A stretch of DNA of 64,000 bases from Lentzea atacamensis (GTDB lineage Bacteria > Actinomycetota > Actinomycetes > Mycobacteriales > Pseudonocardiaceae), in NCBI RefSeq assembly GCF_003269295.1, contig NZ_QLTT01000010.1, positions 243,958 through 307,957 of the forward strand, in the 5' to 3' direction. Positions 15,821 to 23,563 of the stretch are shown here, piece by piece (the first letter of the stretch is position 1; each line of letters starts with the position of its first letter). The position numbers were made by a program, and so were the translations under genes. Under the pieces are notes generated by a model, which was given only the letters and a program-made list of their open reading frames with translations, ran no database searches and was not told the origin of the DNA.

Positions 15821-16108
15821 ATGGACCCCCAACCGCACGACGAGGCGATTGTTGTTCCGCTGCCTCGAAAAGCACCCGATGGTGACATCGAAATCCCGCC
15901 CCATGACGTCCCTGACCAGGTCGTATGGCGGTATGATGGGACAGGAAAGCGCACGAAGAACTGGACTTTCTCCGGTCACGTGCGCTACGTGAGTGGCGCC
16001 GAAGGCGATCGTTTGCACGGCGAGCTGAACGCCGTGATCCACGACCTCCTCGACTGGGCCATGACCCAGGAACGCGCTGAACAGCCCGACGAACGGGAGG
16101 CTGCATGA
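15821..16108 (+). CDS. Small protein upstream of and coupled to the recombinase
   Basis: This is a 95-residue acidic protein. ATG 15821 follows GGAGG with correct spacing. It contains IEIPPHDVPDQVVWRYDGTG, KRTKNWTFSGHVRYVSG and a C-terminal helix (LNAVIHDLLDWAMTQERAE). Its stop overlaps the recombinase start (ATGA, 16105-16108). A short protein co-translated with an integrase is a candidate recombination directionality factor or other regulator of the integrase; no sequence motif proves this. Confidence 0.65.
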   Translation: MDPQPHDEAIVVPLPRKAPDGDIEIPPHDVPDQVVWRYDGTGKRTKNWTFSGHVRYVSGAEGDRLHGELNAVIHDLLDWAMTQERAEQPDEREAA

Positions 16109-18135
16109 ACACGCCGAACAACCCCGAAATAGACCCGCCCGCACCGGCACTGGCCGCACGGTTCCCCGCGGCGCTCACTGTGGTGCCGTCCGGGCCGTCA
16201 GGGTTGTCGGACTACGCGGTCTCGCCGCTCGGCATGCCGACAGCCTTGCTGCGCAACGAAGTCCGAGTCGCCTTCCTTGCTCGAACGTCCACGGACGACC
16301 AGCAGGATCCGCGCCAGTCCATGTTGCGGCAGCTCGGAAACTGCAAGGCCGCCATCCCTGAGTCGTGGGTGATCGTCGCGCACTTCTACGACGTCGAGTC
16401 CGGCCGCATGGAACTCGACCAGCGCGGCCGTGGCGAGAACTACGAGCGCTACGACATCCCGATCGCTCGTGACGGCGGGGTCACCGACCTGCTCGACGAA
16501 GCCACTCATCCAGGCCGCCGGTTCGATGTCGTGATCTGCGAGAGCGTCTCGCGAGTCGCCCGCCGAACCTTCGAGGGCCTCTCGATCGAACGGGAGTTGG
16601 AACGAGTCGAGGTCCCGCTGTTCGCCTCCAACGAACCGATCACACTGGCCGGGAGTCGAGCGCAGCGAATTCTGCAGCGGCGGATCAACCAGTCAGTGGC
16701 CGAGTACGAGGTGCTCAACACCCTCGAACAGTCTTGGGGTGGGCTATGCACGCACGTGCGAGAAGGCTGGAACATTGGCAAACCGCCGTACGGCTACAAG
16801 GCCAAGGTCTACCGCCATCCCAATCCCACCAAGGCCGCCAAGGGACAGACCAAGACACGGCTCGAGCCCGACGGTCTCCAGGGCGAGACTGTCACGCAGA
16901 TCGCCGCGTGGCGCTTTCACGAAGGCCTCGGCTACGACACCATCGCCGACCGCCTGAATGCCGACCCCGCCAAGTACCCGCCGCCCGAACCGCCCGGCAA
17001 GGTCCGGGCACGCGGCGCCTGGGGCAAGACCAGCGTCTACGAGATCCTGCGCAACCCCAAGTACACCGGCTACCAGGTGTTCAACCGTCGTGCCTCCCGC
17101 TCTCGACGCGGCAAGATCAACGACCCGGTCAAGTGGGTGTGGTCCACCGAGCCCGCGCACGAACCGCTGATTCCGAAGTGGATGTTCGACGAGCTCAACG
17201 CACGCAGGCAGGTCAAGCGAGGCTCACGCGACGGCAACGAGTTGAACACCCATCCAGCTACCGCGCGCACCTACGTGTTGCGCGGCATGGTGTTCGACTC
17301 CTGTGGGCGCCGGATGTTCGGCAGCCAGCGCGGTGAGCGCGCCTACTACCTGTGCTGGCCGCGCAACAACAACCGCGGCCGCCCCGACAACTACCCCGAC
17401 CACGCCAAGACGGTCTACATCCGCGAGAGCAAGCTGCTCGACGCGATTGCCGCGTTCTACGCTGACAGGGTCTTCGGCCCACATCGCCGAGCCATCCTCG
17501 CCGCCGAGCTCGCCACAGTCGACGACCGGCAAACGCAGGAACGCCAGGCCCAGCGAGAGCGACTGCAGCGCAGCATTGCCGATATCGCTCGCCGCCAGGA
17601 CACCATCCTGCGTCAGGCTCAGAGCGGTGATCCTGATGACCCGTTCAGCCGAGGACTACGCCAGAGCTACAACGACCTCGAAACCGAGAAGCAGGCCGCC
17701 CTGGCCACGGTCACGGACCTCGACGCCGTCGACGAGGCCGAGCCGACCAAGCCCAGCGAAGAGGACGTCAACCTGATCGACGCGCTCCCACAGCTACGGA
17801 TCGACCTGGCCATGGCACCCGAGAAGCTGTTGCGGAAGCTGTTCGACACCACCCAGCTGACCATCCGGCTACATCCGGACAGCAACTACGTGACTCTGAC
17901 CATCAAACTGCCGGCCGACCGGCTCACCGCCATCGCCGGAGCTGCGGAAAGGATCGACGAAATGTCCCAAGACCCACAGAAGCCCGTGACCAGCATGGTC
18001 ACGGGCTCCTGTGTGGACGTTGTACGTGCCCCCGGTGCGACTCGAACGCACACTGGACGGATTTTGAGTCCGCTGCCTCTGCCGATTGGGCTACGGGGGC
18101 GTAGCTGTGTGAACTCTAGCGGATCACGCCAGTGA
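16105..18135 (+). CDS. Large serine recombinase (integrase)
   Basis: This is a 676-residue protein. An unusual N-terminal extension of about 50 residues precedes the resolvase catalytic domain, in which VAFLARTSTDDQQDPRQS places the nucleophile at Ser62. The recombinase domain follows (GKPPYGYKA; WGKTSVYEILRNPKYTGY; RGKINDPVKWVWS), then a zinc-ribbon/coiled-coil region with a degenerate Cys pattern (VFDSCGRRMFG, AYYLCWPRN) and a long coiled coil (ERQAQRERLQRSIADIARRQ). The last 50 residues are translated from a hairpin and the antisense of a tRNA-Leu gene, so the natural C-terminus may have ended earlier. Such enzymes integrate phages and mobile elements at att sites. Confidence 0.93.
   Translation: MNTPNNPEIDPPAPALAARFPAALTVVPSGPSGLSDYAVSPLGMPTALLRNEVRVAFLARTSTDDQQDPRQSMLRQLGNCKAAIPESWVIVAHFYDVESGRMELDQRGRGENYERYDIPIARDGGVTDLLDEATHPGRRFDVVICESVSRVARRTFEGLSIERELERVEVPLFASNEPITLAGSRAQRILQRRINQSVAEYEVLNTLEQSWGGLCTHVREGWNIGKPPYGYKAKVYRHPNPTKAAKGQTKTRLEPDGLQGETVTQIAAWRFHEGLGYDTIADRLNADPAKYPPPEPPGKVRARGAWGKTSVYEILRNPKYTGYQVFNRRASRSRRGKINDPVKWVWSTEPAHEPLIPKWMFDELNARRQVKRGSRDGNELNTHPATARTYVLRGMVFDSCGRRMFGSQRGERAYYLCWPRNNNRGRPDNYPDHAKTVYIRESKLLDAIAAFYADRVFGPHRRAILAAELATVDDRQTQERQAQRERLQRSIADIARRQDTILRQAQSGDPDDPFSRGLRQSYNDLETEKQAALATVTDLDAVDEAEPTKPSEEDVNLIDALPQLRIDLAMAPEKLLRKLFDTTQLTIRLHPDSNYVTLTIKLPADRLTAIAGAAERIDEMSQDPQKPVTSMVTGSCVDVVRAPGATRTHTGRILSPLPLPIGLRGRSCVNSSGSRQ
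17981..18007 (-). terminator. Hairpin downstream of tRNA-Leu
   Basis: AGCCCGTGACC and GGTCACGGGCT form an 11-bp stem with a 5-base loop, 20 bases beyond the 3' end of the tRNA on the minus strand. It is best read as the tRNA terminator. It also lies inside the last codons of the recombinase frame on the other strand. Confidence 0.6.
18027..18100 (-). tRNA. tRNA-Leu (anticodon CAA)
   Basis: The minus strand folds as a 74-nt cloverleaf: acceptor GCCCCCG/CGGGGGC, anticodon stem GCGGA/TCCGT with loop CTCAAAA (anticodon CAA at 18066-18064), a short variable region, and T arm GTGCG-TTCGAGT-CGCAC. CCA is not encoded. The CAA anticodon reads UUG (Leu), but the variable region has only about five nucleotides, unlike the long arm of most bacterial tRNA-Leu. 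I recall 74-nt tRNA-Leu(CAA) genes in other actinobacteria. The serine recombinase frame overlaps it on the opposite strand, which marks a probable attachment site. Confidence 0.85.
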
Positions 18136-18151
18136 GTTACGCGCGGGGCCG

Positions 18152-18433
18152 CTATGACTTCACGAGCCGCCCGATGGCTGCTGAGGCCTCTGCGAGCTTC
18201 TCCTCGGCCACGGGGCCGCCTTCTGCGGCTGCCTGGGCGACACAATGCTTCAAGTGCTCGTCGAGCAACCCGAGCGACACCGCCTGGAGGGCCTTCGTGG
18301 CGGCGGCAATCTGGGTCAGGACGTCGATGCAGTATTCGTCGTTCTCGACCATGCGCTGCAGGCCGCGGATCTGTCCCTCGATGCGGCGCAGTCGCTTGAG
18401 GTATGCGTCCTTGTCCGCGGTGTACCCGTGCAT
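18152..18433 (-). CDS. csoR: CsoR-type copper-sensing repressor
   Basis: This is a 93-residue protein of the CsoR/DUF156 family. Basic helix 1 (YLKRLRRIEGQIRGLQRM) is followed by the metal ligands Cys35, His60 and Cys64 (EYCIDVL, DEHLKHC), the Cu(I) triad of copper-responsive CsoR. Apo-CsoR represses its target genes and Cu(I) binding releases DNA. A palindrome TACCC-N5-GGGTA lies 17 bases upstream of the start, so autoregulation is likely. No copper ATPase or chaperone gene is adjacent in the window. Confidence 0.92.
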   Translation of the reverse strand: MHGYTADKDAYLKRLRRIEGQIRGLQRMVENDEYCIDVLTQIAAATKALQAVSLGLLDEHLKHCVAQAAAEGGPVAEEKLAEASAAIGRLVKS

Positions 18434-18755
18434 CGCTCCTGACCTTCCCTACCCCTGGCGGGTATGTCGAGGATACCTGGACCGGATGGGGTGCGTTATG
18501 TGCAACGCTGCTCCGTCAGCGGGAATGGTGAAGCGTCCGGCAAGCCCAGCAACGGGCCGAAGTGAGACGACTAGCTGCACATTTTGGACCCATAACACCC
18601 GTGTGGTTTACCGGGTAAATGCCCCGACCGGGCGGTTGGGGTCACATTTTAGCGGCGAAAGGTTCGCCGTTTTTCCTCGTGTGGACTATGGTGTTGTCGG
18701 AGCACGTGGTTACGTCGAGGATCCGCGTGCTATGTGAGTACCCAACGGAGGAACA
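18434..18755. promoter_or_regulatory. csoR-lsr2 divergent spacer
   Basis: This 322-base spacer holds the csoR operator-like palindrome (18450-18464). It also has a plus-strand intrinsic-terminator-like hairpin, CGGCGAA-AGG-TTCGCCG followed by five T (18653-18674), located 80 bases before the lsr2 start. The hairpin would insulate lsr2 from read-through or act as an attenuator if the lsr2 promoter lies upstream of it. Confidence 0.45.
18450..18464. promoter_or_regulatory. CsoR operator-like palindrome
   Basis: TACCCCTGGCGGGTA is an inverted repeat of TACCC/GGGTA with a GC-rich centre. This matches the form of CsoR operators (pseudo-palindromes with TACCC...GGGTA). It lies 17 bases upstream of the csoR start codon. 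Confidence 0.6.
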
Positions 18756-19097
18756 GTGGCACAGCAGACCGTCGTCCAACTCATCGACGACCTCGACGGC
18801 GGAGAAGCCGACGAGACCGTGACCTTCGCACTTGACGGTGTCGAGTACGCCATCGACCTGTCGAAGGGAAATGCGGAGCGGCTTCGCGAGTCGCTGGCGG
18901 ACTTCGTCGCCAAGGCTCGTCGTGCGGGTGGCCGCAAGCAGCGCAAGGGCACCGGCAAGTCCACGGTGAAGGCCAGTGACAAGGCTGAGGCGCAGCGTAT
19001 TCGTGACTGGGCTCGCGCGCAGGGGCACCAGATCTCGGACCGCGGTCGCATTCCGCAGAACCTGGTTGTGCAGTTCCAGGAAGCGCACGCTTCCTGA
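18756..19097 (+). CDS. lsr2: Lsr2 nucleoid-associated protein
   Basis: This is a 113-residue protein of normal family length. The N-terminal dimerisation domain (VVQLIDDLDGGEADETVTF, VEYAIDLSKGNAERLR) is followed by a basic linker (RKQRKGTGKS) and the C-terminal DNA-binding domain with the RGR AT-hook-like motif (ISDRGRIPQNLV). Lsr2 binds AT-rich DNA and silences horizontally acquired genes in actinobacteria, an H-NS analogue. GGAGG lies 8 bases before the start. It is transcribed alone and ends at a strong terminator. Confidence 0.97.
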   Translation: MAQQTVVQLIDDLDGGEADETVTFALDGVEYAIDLSKGNAERLRESLADFVAKARRAGGRKQRKGTGKSTVKASDKAEAQRIRDWARAQGHQISDRGRIPQNLVVQFQEAHAS

Positions 19098-19121
19098 CCT
19101 GCGCGAACACGCGAGGTTTCC

Positions 19122-19151
19122 ACACGTCGGCCGGGCTACCGGCCGACGTGT
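19122..19151. terminator. Bidirectional terminator between lsr2 and pabAB
   Basis: ACACGTCGGCCGG and CCGGCCGACGTGT form a perfect 13-bp stem with loop GCTA, 24 bases after the lsr2 stop. The pabAB gene ends on the other strand at 19209, so the hairpin can serve both convergent genes. Confidence 0.8.
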
Positions 19152-19208
19152 TAACCATCAGGGGTGAGTACAACCCGGTTCGTTCACACCATCCCCCGGA
19201 ACGTGGGA

Positions 19209-21194
19209 TCAACGACCGGGAAAGTGCGCTCCGAACAGGCGTGACACCGCAGTGGCCTTGACCGCTGTCTCCTCGAATTCCTCGTCGGGGTCCGACAGCG
19301 AGATGACTGCTCCGCCGACGCCGAAACTGAGCCGGTCGCCGTTCGCGACGAGCGTTCGGATGACGATGCTGAAGTCGGCGGCGCCGTTGAGCGAGAAGTA
19401 ACCGAGCGCTCCCGAGTACACCCCGCGTGGACCGGCTTCCAACCCATCAAGGATCTGCATGGTCCGGATCTTCGGGGCGCCGGTCATCGATCCACCGGGA
19501 AACGCCGCCTGAACACATCGGACGGCAGAACTGTCCGGCCGAAGGCGTGCCCGCACGGTGCTCACCAATTGGTGCACGGTCGCGTAGGTCTCGACGTCGA
19601 ACAACCGCGTCACCTCCACCGAACCGACTTCCGCGCACGTGCCGAGATCGTTGCGGACGAGGTCCACGATCATCAGGTTCTCCGCCCGGTCCTTGACCGA
19701 ACGGGCCAGTGTTGTGCGCAACATCTCGTCGTCACGCGCATCAACACCTCGGGGGCGTGTGCCCTTGATCGGCGAAGACTCGGCCACACCATGTCTGTCA
19801 ACCCGGATAAATCGTTCGGGTGACGTGCTGAGCACGGAGAGTTCACCGAAACGTAGCAACGCTCCGAACGGAACGGGATTTGCGGCGCGAAGCAGCCGAT
19901 AAGTGTCCCACGGGTTGATCGAGCCACGCCACGACATCATGTTCGTCAGGCACGCCTCGTAGGTCTCCCCCGCCGTGATCGCTTCCTGGCACGCGCTGAT
20001 CAGCTTCAGGTAGTGCGCGCGCGGATGGCGCAACGTCACCGCTGACACGACGGGCTGCGCAGGTTCCCCCAACGGCCGCAGATCGGCCAGAGCGGCCGAA
20101 ACCTCGCCAAACCACGCGTCATCGGTCAGCGACAGCAAATAGACGCGTTCATCAACGTGATCGATGACCACCGCACGGTCAGCGAACATGAGCGACGCGT
20201 CTGGCTGTTCCGCGCGATGGGCGTAGTCGCCGCCGCACTCCGCCTTCAGCTCGTAGCCGAGATATCCGACCCACCCGAGTGCGAAGTCGAACGGCACGTC
20301 CGGCTGTTCGACGCCTCGCGCCGCGATGTCGTCGTCCATCCACGAGAAGAAAGACGGGCAGGGCAGGCGCACGCCATCGACCGTGAGCACCTGATCCGGC
20401 ACGGAGTACTGCGCAACACGCGCGAGAGGGCCCGAAGCATCCCCCATGAACGAGAAACGCCCGCGAGGCCCACTGTCCAGCCAGAACGCGGTCTCAGAGG
20501 CCCCGTAGAGCGCCGCGAACGCTTCCTCCGCGTTTACGGCCACGTCGAGCCGCCGGACGTGCACAGTGCGCTTCTGAGGCTCTGGACGAACCAGCACCGG
20601 TTCCGGTATGGCGGCGGTCCGCGCCGGCGTCAGCGCGCCGAAGTTCGCGAGCATCTCGCGGCCGAAATCGGTGCAAATCGACTCGGGGTGGAACTGCACG
20701 CCCCACGCGGGCCGGTCGAGAGCGCGCACACCCATCAGCACGGAGTCGCCGCTCCACGCGATGGCCTCCAAAGTGGAAGGCAGATCCGTGACCGCCAGCG
20801 AGTGGTACCGCACGACGTCCAACGGCGAGGGCAACCCGGCGAACACGTCGACGCCCGTGTGGGTGATCGGGGAAACGATCCCATGACGCGGCACGGGCGC
20901 AGGGCCGACAACAGCGCCGTAGGACAGGCACAGCCCCTGATGACCCAAACACACGCCCAGCAAGGGGATCTCGGCGTGGTCGATCACCGCGCGGCAGATG
21001 CCGAAGTCCGCGGGGTTGCCCGGCCGGCCGGGTCCCGGCGAGATCACCACGTTGTCGAACGAACGCAGCGAGGCAAGCCGAAAGCGCGGGTCGTCGTTGT
21101 GGACGACCACGGGCTCGACACCGTTCACCTCAGCGAGGTGATGGAAGAGGTTGAACGTGAACGAGTCGTAGTTGTCGATGAGGAGAGTGCGCAT
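19209..21194 (-). CDS. pabAB: Fused aminodeoxychorismate synthase (PabA-PabB)
   Basis: The protein has 661 residues from ATG 21194 (MRTLLIDNYDSFTFNL). Residues 1-190 are a class I glutamine amidotransferase (GVCLGHQG, nucleophile Cys82; FHPESI for the catalytic His). Residues about 215-655 are the chorismate-binding component I, with PIKGTRPRG, PGGSMTGAPK and SGALGYFS. The lysine in PIKGT distinguishes aminodeoxychorismate synthase from anthranilate synthase (PIAGT). The enzyme converts chorismate and glutamine to 4-amino-4-deoxychorismate for folate or, in antibiotic clusters, p-aminophenylalanine. No other biosynthetic genes are adjacent, so a folate role is favoured. Confidence 0.93.
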   Translation of the reverse strand: MRTLLIDNYDSFTFNLFHHLAEVNGVEPVVVHNDDPRFRLASLRSFDNVVISPGPGRPGNPADFGICRAVIDHAEIPLLGVCLGHQGLCLSYGAVVGPAPVPRHGIVSPITHTGVDVFAGLPSPLDVVRYHSLAVTDLPSTLEAIAWSGDSVLMGVRALDRPAWGVQFHPESICTDFGREMLANFGALTPARTAAIPEPVLVRPEPQKRTVHVRRLDVAVNAEEAFAALYGASETAFWLDSGPRGRFSFMGDASGPLARVAQYSVPDQVLTVDGVRLPCPSFFSWMDDDIAARGVEQPDVPFDFALGWVGYLGYELKAECGGDYAHRAEQPDASLMFADRAVVIDHVDERVYLLSLTDDAWFGEVSAALADLRPLGEPAQPVVSAVTLRHPRAHYLKLISACQEAITAGETYEACLTNMMSWRGSINPWDTYRLLRAANPVPFGALLRFGELSVLSTSPERFIRVDRHGVAESSPIKGTRPRGVDARDDEMLRTTLARSVKDRAENLMIVDLVRNDLGTCAEVGSVEVTRLFDVETYATVHQLVSTVRARLRPDSSAVRCVQAAFPGGSMTGAPKIRTMQILDGLEAGPRGVYSGALGYFSLNGAADFSIVIRTLVANGDRLSFGVGGAVISLSDPDEEFEETAVKATAVSRLFGAHFPGR

Positions 21195-21257
21195 TGCAGG
21201 AAGGCACTCTACCTGCCAAAACACCCGAAAAGAGCAACGAGAGAGGGCGGCCACAGA

Positions 21258-21316
21258 TGAACCGCTCCCCGGAAGTTGGACTGGGAATCCAGTTCCGACT
21301 CTCTGGGGAGCGGTTC
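21258..21316. repeat. Left terminal repeat of the IS with internal palindrome
   Basis: Beyond the 25-bp terminal repeat, the left end carries a second inverted copy: GAACCGCTCCCC (21259-21270) pairs with GGGGAGCGGTTC (21305-21316), with further pairing inside the arms. The left end can therefore fold on its own, which in insertion sequences can block read-through transcription into the transposase. Confidence 0.75.
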
Positions 21317-21317
21317 G

Positions 21318-21802
21318 TTGCATCCACGAAGTTCGTTGTCTGAGTGGCAGCGGGAGGCTGCTGTCGCGTTGTTCGAGGCCAGGTAGGGGGAGAAGGCCGT
21401 GTCGACCCGGTTGGGGGTGTCGGAGACCGCGGTACAACGCTTGCGTGATCGGTGGAGGCTGCGAGGCGCGGGAGCGCTGATGATGAAACCGGGCAAGCGG
21501 TCGTTCACGTTCGAGTTCAAGCTCGAGGTCGTGCGCCGGTTCGTCGACGGTGGGGTGTCCGCGCTCGAGCTGGCGCGCGAGTACGACCTGTCCTCGCCCA
21601 AGCTGGTCGAGGGCTGGGTCAGGTCGTATCGGCGTGACGGTGAGGAAGCGTTGCGGCCCAAGCCGAAGGCCGTCCCGCCGCTGCCCCGGACCCGTCCGGG
21701 CTCAGCGAGCTGGAGCGGTTGCGGGCAGAGAACCTGCGCTTGTCGGCGGAGAACGCCTACCTGAAAAAATTGCGGGCCTTGAGGGAGCAGGGGCGAGGGT
21801 GA
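21318..21802 (+). pseudogene. IS3/IS150-type orfA, disrupted
   Basis: The reading starts at TTG 21318 (LSEWQREAAVALFEA) and meets TAG at 21384-21386, where homologs read through. It resumes with VSTRLGVSETAVQRLRDRW and a helix-turn-helix (FTFEFKLEVVRRFVDGG; ALELAREYDLSS). Near 21665-21700 the frame shifts by one base; the leucine-zipper end (ELERLRAENLRLSAENAYLK) is read in another frame to TGA 21800-21802. The run CTGAAAAAATTG at the end resembles the slippery site used for orfAB fusion in IS3 elements. Confidence 0.85.
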
Positions 21803-22652
21803 AAACCCAGGTCATCGCCGCCTTCAAGGCCGACTACGCGCTGCCGGTGCTGCTGGCGGTCGCCGGCCTGGCCCGGTCGACGTTCTTCTACCACCAGGCC
21901 CGCCCGGACCGGCCTGATCCGCAGGCCGGGCTCAAGACCGCGATCACCGAGGCCTTCGAGGCCGCCGCGGCCGCTACGGGCATCGGCGAATCCACATCAT
22001 GTTGACCCGTGCCGGCTGGCAGGTGGCCAAGAAGACCGTGCTCACGCTGATGAACACCCTCGGCCTGGTCTGCAAGGTCCGACGGCCGCGGAAGTACCGG
22101 TCCTGGCTCGGGCAGACCGGCACGACCGCCGAGAACGTGCTCAACCGCCAGTTCAGCGCCGAGGTCCCGGACACCAAGTGGGTCACCGACGTGACCGAGT
22201 TCCGCATCGGTGACCGCAAGCTCTACCTGTCGCCGATCATCGACCTGTTCGACCGGTCCGTCATCGCCTACACCTGCGGCCCGTCCCCGACGCTGGAGCT
22301 GACCAACTCCTCCCTGCGCCAGGCGATCGCCACCCTGCCCGCCGCAGCCACGCCGCTGGTGCACTCCGACCAAGGGTTCCAGTATCAGCACACCTCCTGG
22401 CGGACACTGCTCGACGACGCGGGCCTGACCCAGTCAATGTCCCGGCGAGCCAACTGCCTGGACAACTCCATCGCCGAGAACTTCTTCGGCCACCTCAAGG
22501 AAGAACTGTTCCACCACAACAGGTTCGACACCGTCACCTAGTTCACCACAGCGCTGGACGACTACATCGACTGGTACAACACCACCCGCATCTCGACCAC
22601 GCTCAAGGGCCTGAGCTCGGTCGAACACCGAGCCCAGGCCCTCGCGGCCTGA
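21799..22652 (+). pseudogene. IS3/IS150-type orfB transposase, disrupted
   Basis: GTG 21799 overlaps the orfA stop. The sequence VKTQVIAAFKADYALPVLL leads into ARSTFFYHQARP, then a one-base frameshift near 21970 separates it from GHRRIHIMLTRAGW. The DDE core is present: TKWVTDVTEF (first Asp), LVHSDQGFQY (second Asp), NSIAENFFGHLKEE (Glu). TAG at 22539-22541 replaces an expected codon; the C-terminal part (ALDDYIDWYNTTRIS, SVEHRAQALAA) continues in frame to TGA 22652. No intact transposase can be made. Confidence 0.88.
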
Positions 22653-22723
22653 CCTTCAGTTAGCCAGTCCAACTTCCGGGGAGCGGTTCACAGACGTGAC
22701 CGCCCTCCTGGATCGAAGCGGAC

Positions 22724-23563
22724 TCAGTCACCCATGCGGAACCGGGGATCCGTCGCCAGCTCGGCCAGCTGCTCCTCCGTGAACAACGGCCCGTCGAGCT
22801 CCGGGTAGTCACCACCCAGGTACTTGTCGTCCTGCGCGATCGTCACGACCTGACCGTCCTGGGCCCGGTAGGTGGCCCACTTGTCGAACTGGTCACGGCC
22901 GCTCGGATTGCTCTGCACGACACCGACCTTGAGGCCCTTGACGTCGACCACCCGGCACGGCCCGCCCATGCCCCAGAACGCCCTGGCGAGGGCGCACGGG
23001 TCGGTCGGCAGCTCGGGGTCGGGAGTGGACGACTCGGCGAGCAGCCAGCCCACCTTGCCGTCCTTGCGCACGGGTGTCTGAGCCATGTACTCCCAGACCT
23101 CGGGCACCTCGCCGCGGTCGGACGCCACCTGTCCCTGGGTGCGCTGCATGTCACCCCCGGCGTACGAGGGGTCCTGGTACTTGAGCTGCGGGGCGTCGTA
23201 CCCGGCCGGCACCACGCCCTTGAGCTCCTCGAGCAGCTTGTTCGCGCGGTCGGCCTGTGGTCCTTTCGTGGCCGTGCGGTCGCTCTGCCCCTCCGGCCAC
23301 CTGCCGGGCCAGGCGGCGCTGCTGCTACTGCTCGGCGCCGCGCCCGTCATGTACTCGGTGGTGGCCTTCGGGTTGAGCGCGAACGCCGTCCCGAGACCGA
23401 CCCCGACCACGAGCACCGCGACCAGCGCACCGGTGATCGACGACCGCCGCTTCGACCTGGCCTTGCGCGCCGCTTCCAGCGCCCGGCCGGGGTCCATCGA
23501 CGGCGGCGGGCTGCTCGCCACCACAACGTCCTCGAAAGCCCGTTTGAGGTCCTGTTCGTTCAT
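22724..23563 (-). CDS. Membrane protein coupled to the ECF sigma factor, probable regulator or sensor
   Basis: The protein has 279 residues from ATG 23563, which overlaps the sigma-factor stop (23560-23563). A cytoplasmic N-terminus (residues 1-42, NEQDLKRAFEDVVVAS, Arg/Lys-rich before the membrane) is followed by one helix (SSITGALVAVLVVGVGLGTA) and an extracytoplasmic domain with a Ser-rich linker and two cysteines. The order sigma then single-pass protein is typical for sigma/anti-sigma pairs. I do not recognise a classical zinc anti-sigma motif, so the anti-sigma role is inferred from gene order and topology. Confidence 0.72.
   Translation of the reverse strand: MNEQDLKRAFEDVVVASSPPPSMDPGRALEAARKARSKRRSSITGALVAVLVVGVGLGTAFALNPKATTEYMTGAAPSSSSSAAWPGRWPEGQSDRTATKGPQADRANKLLEELKGVVPAGYDAPQLKYQDPSYAGGDMQRTQGQVASDRGEVPEVWEYMAQTPVRKDGKVGWLLAESSTPDPELPTDPCALARAFWGMGGPCRVVDVKGLKVGVVQSNPSGRDQFDKWATYRAQDGQVVTIAQDDKYLGGDYPELDGPLFTEEQLAELATDPRFRMGD

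Larger units (their letters stand above)
21258..22690. mobile_element. Decayed IS3-family insertion sequence
   Basis: The element is 1433 bp. Perfect 25-bp terminal inverted repeats beginning TGAACCGCTCCCCGG lie at 21258-21282 and 22666-22690, with the IS3-type TG...CA ends. The 4-bp sequence CAGA flanks both ends (21254-21257, 22691-22694) as a target-site duplication. It encodes IS150-like orfA and orfB, both broken by nonsense and frameshift changes. It sits between the pabAB start and the end of the sigma-factor operon, 63 bases upstream of pabAB, and may have displaced the pabAB promoter. Confidence 0.93.

Noticed and set aside
19209..21194. pabAB as marker of an antibiotic gene cluster
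   Set aside because: No p-aminophenylalanine or other biosynthetic genes flank it; neighbours are lsr2, an IS and a sigma-factor operon.
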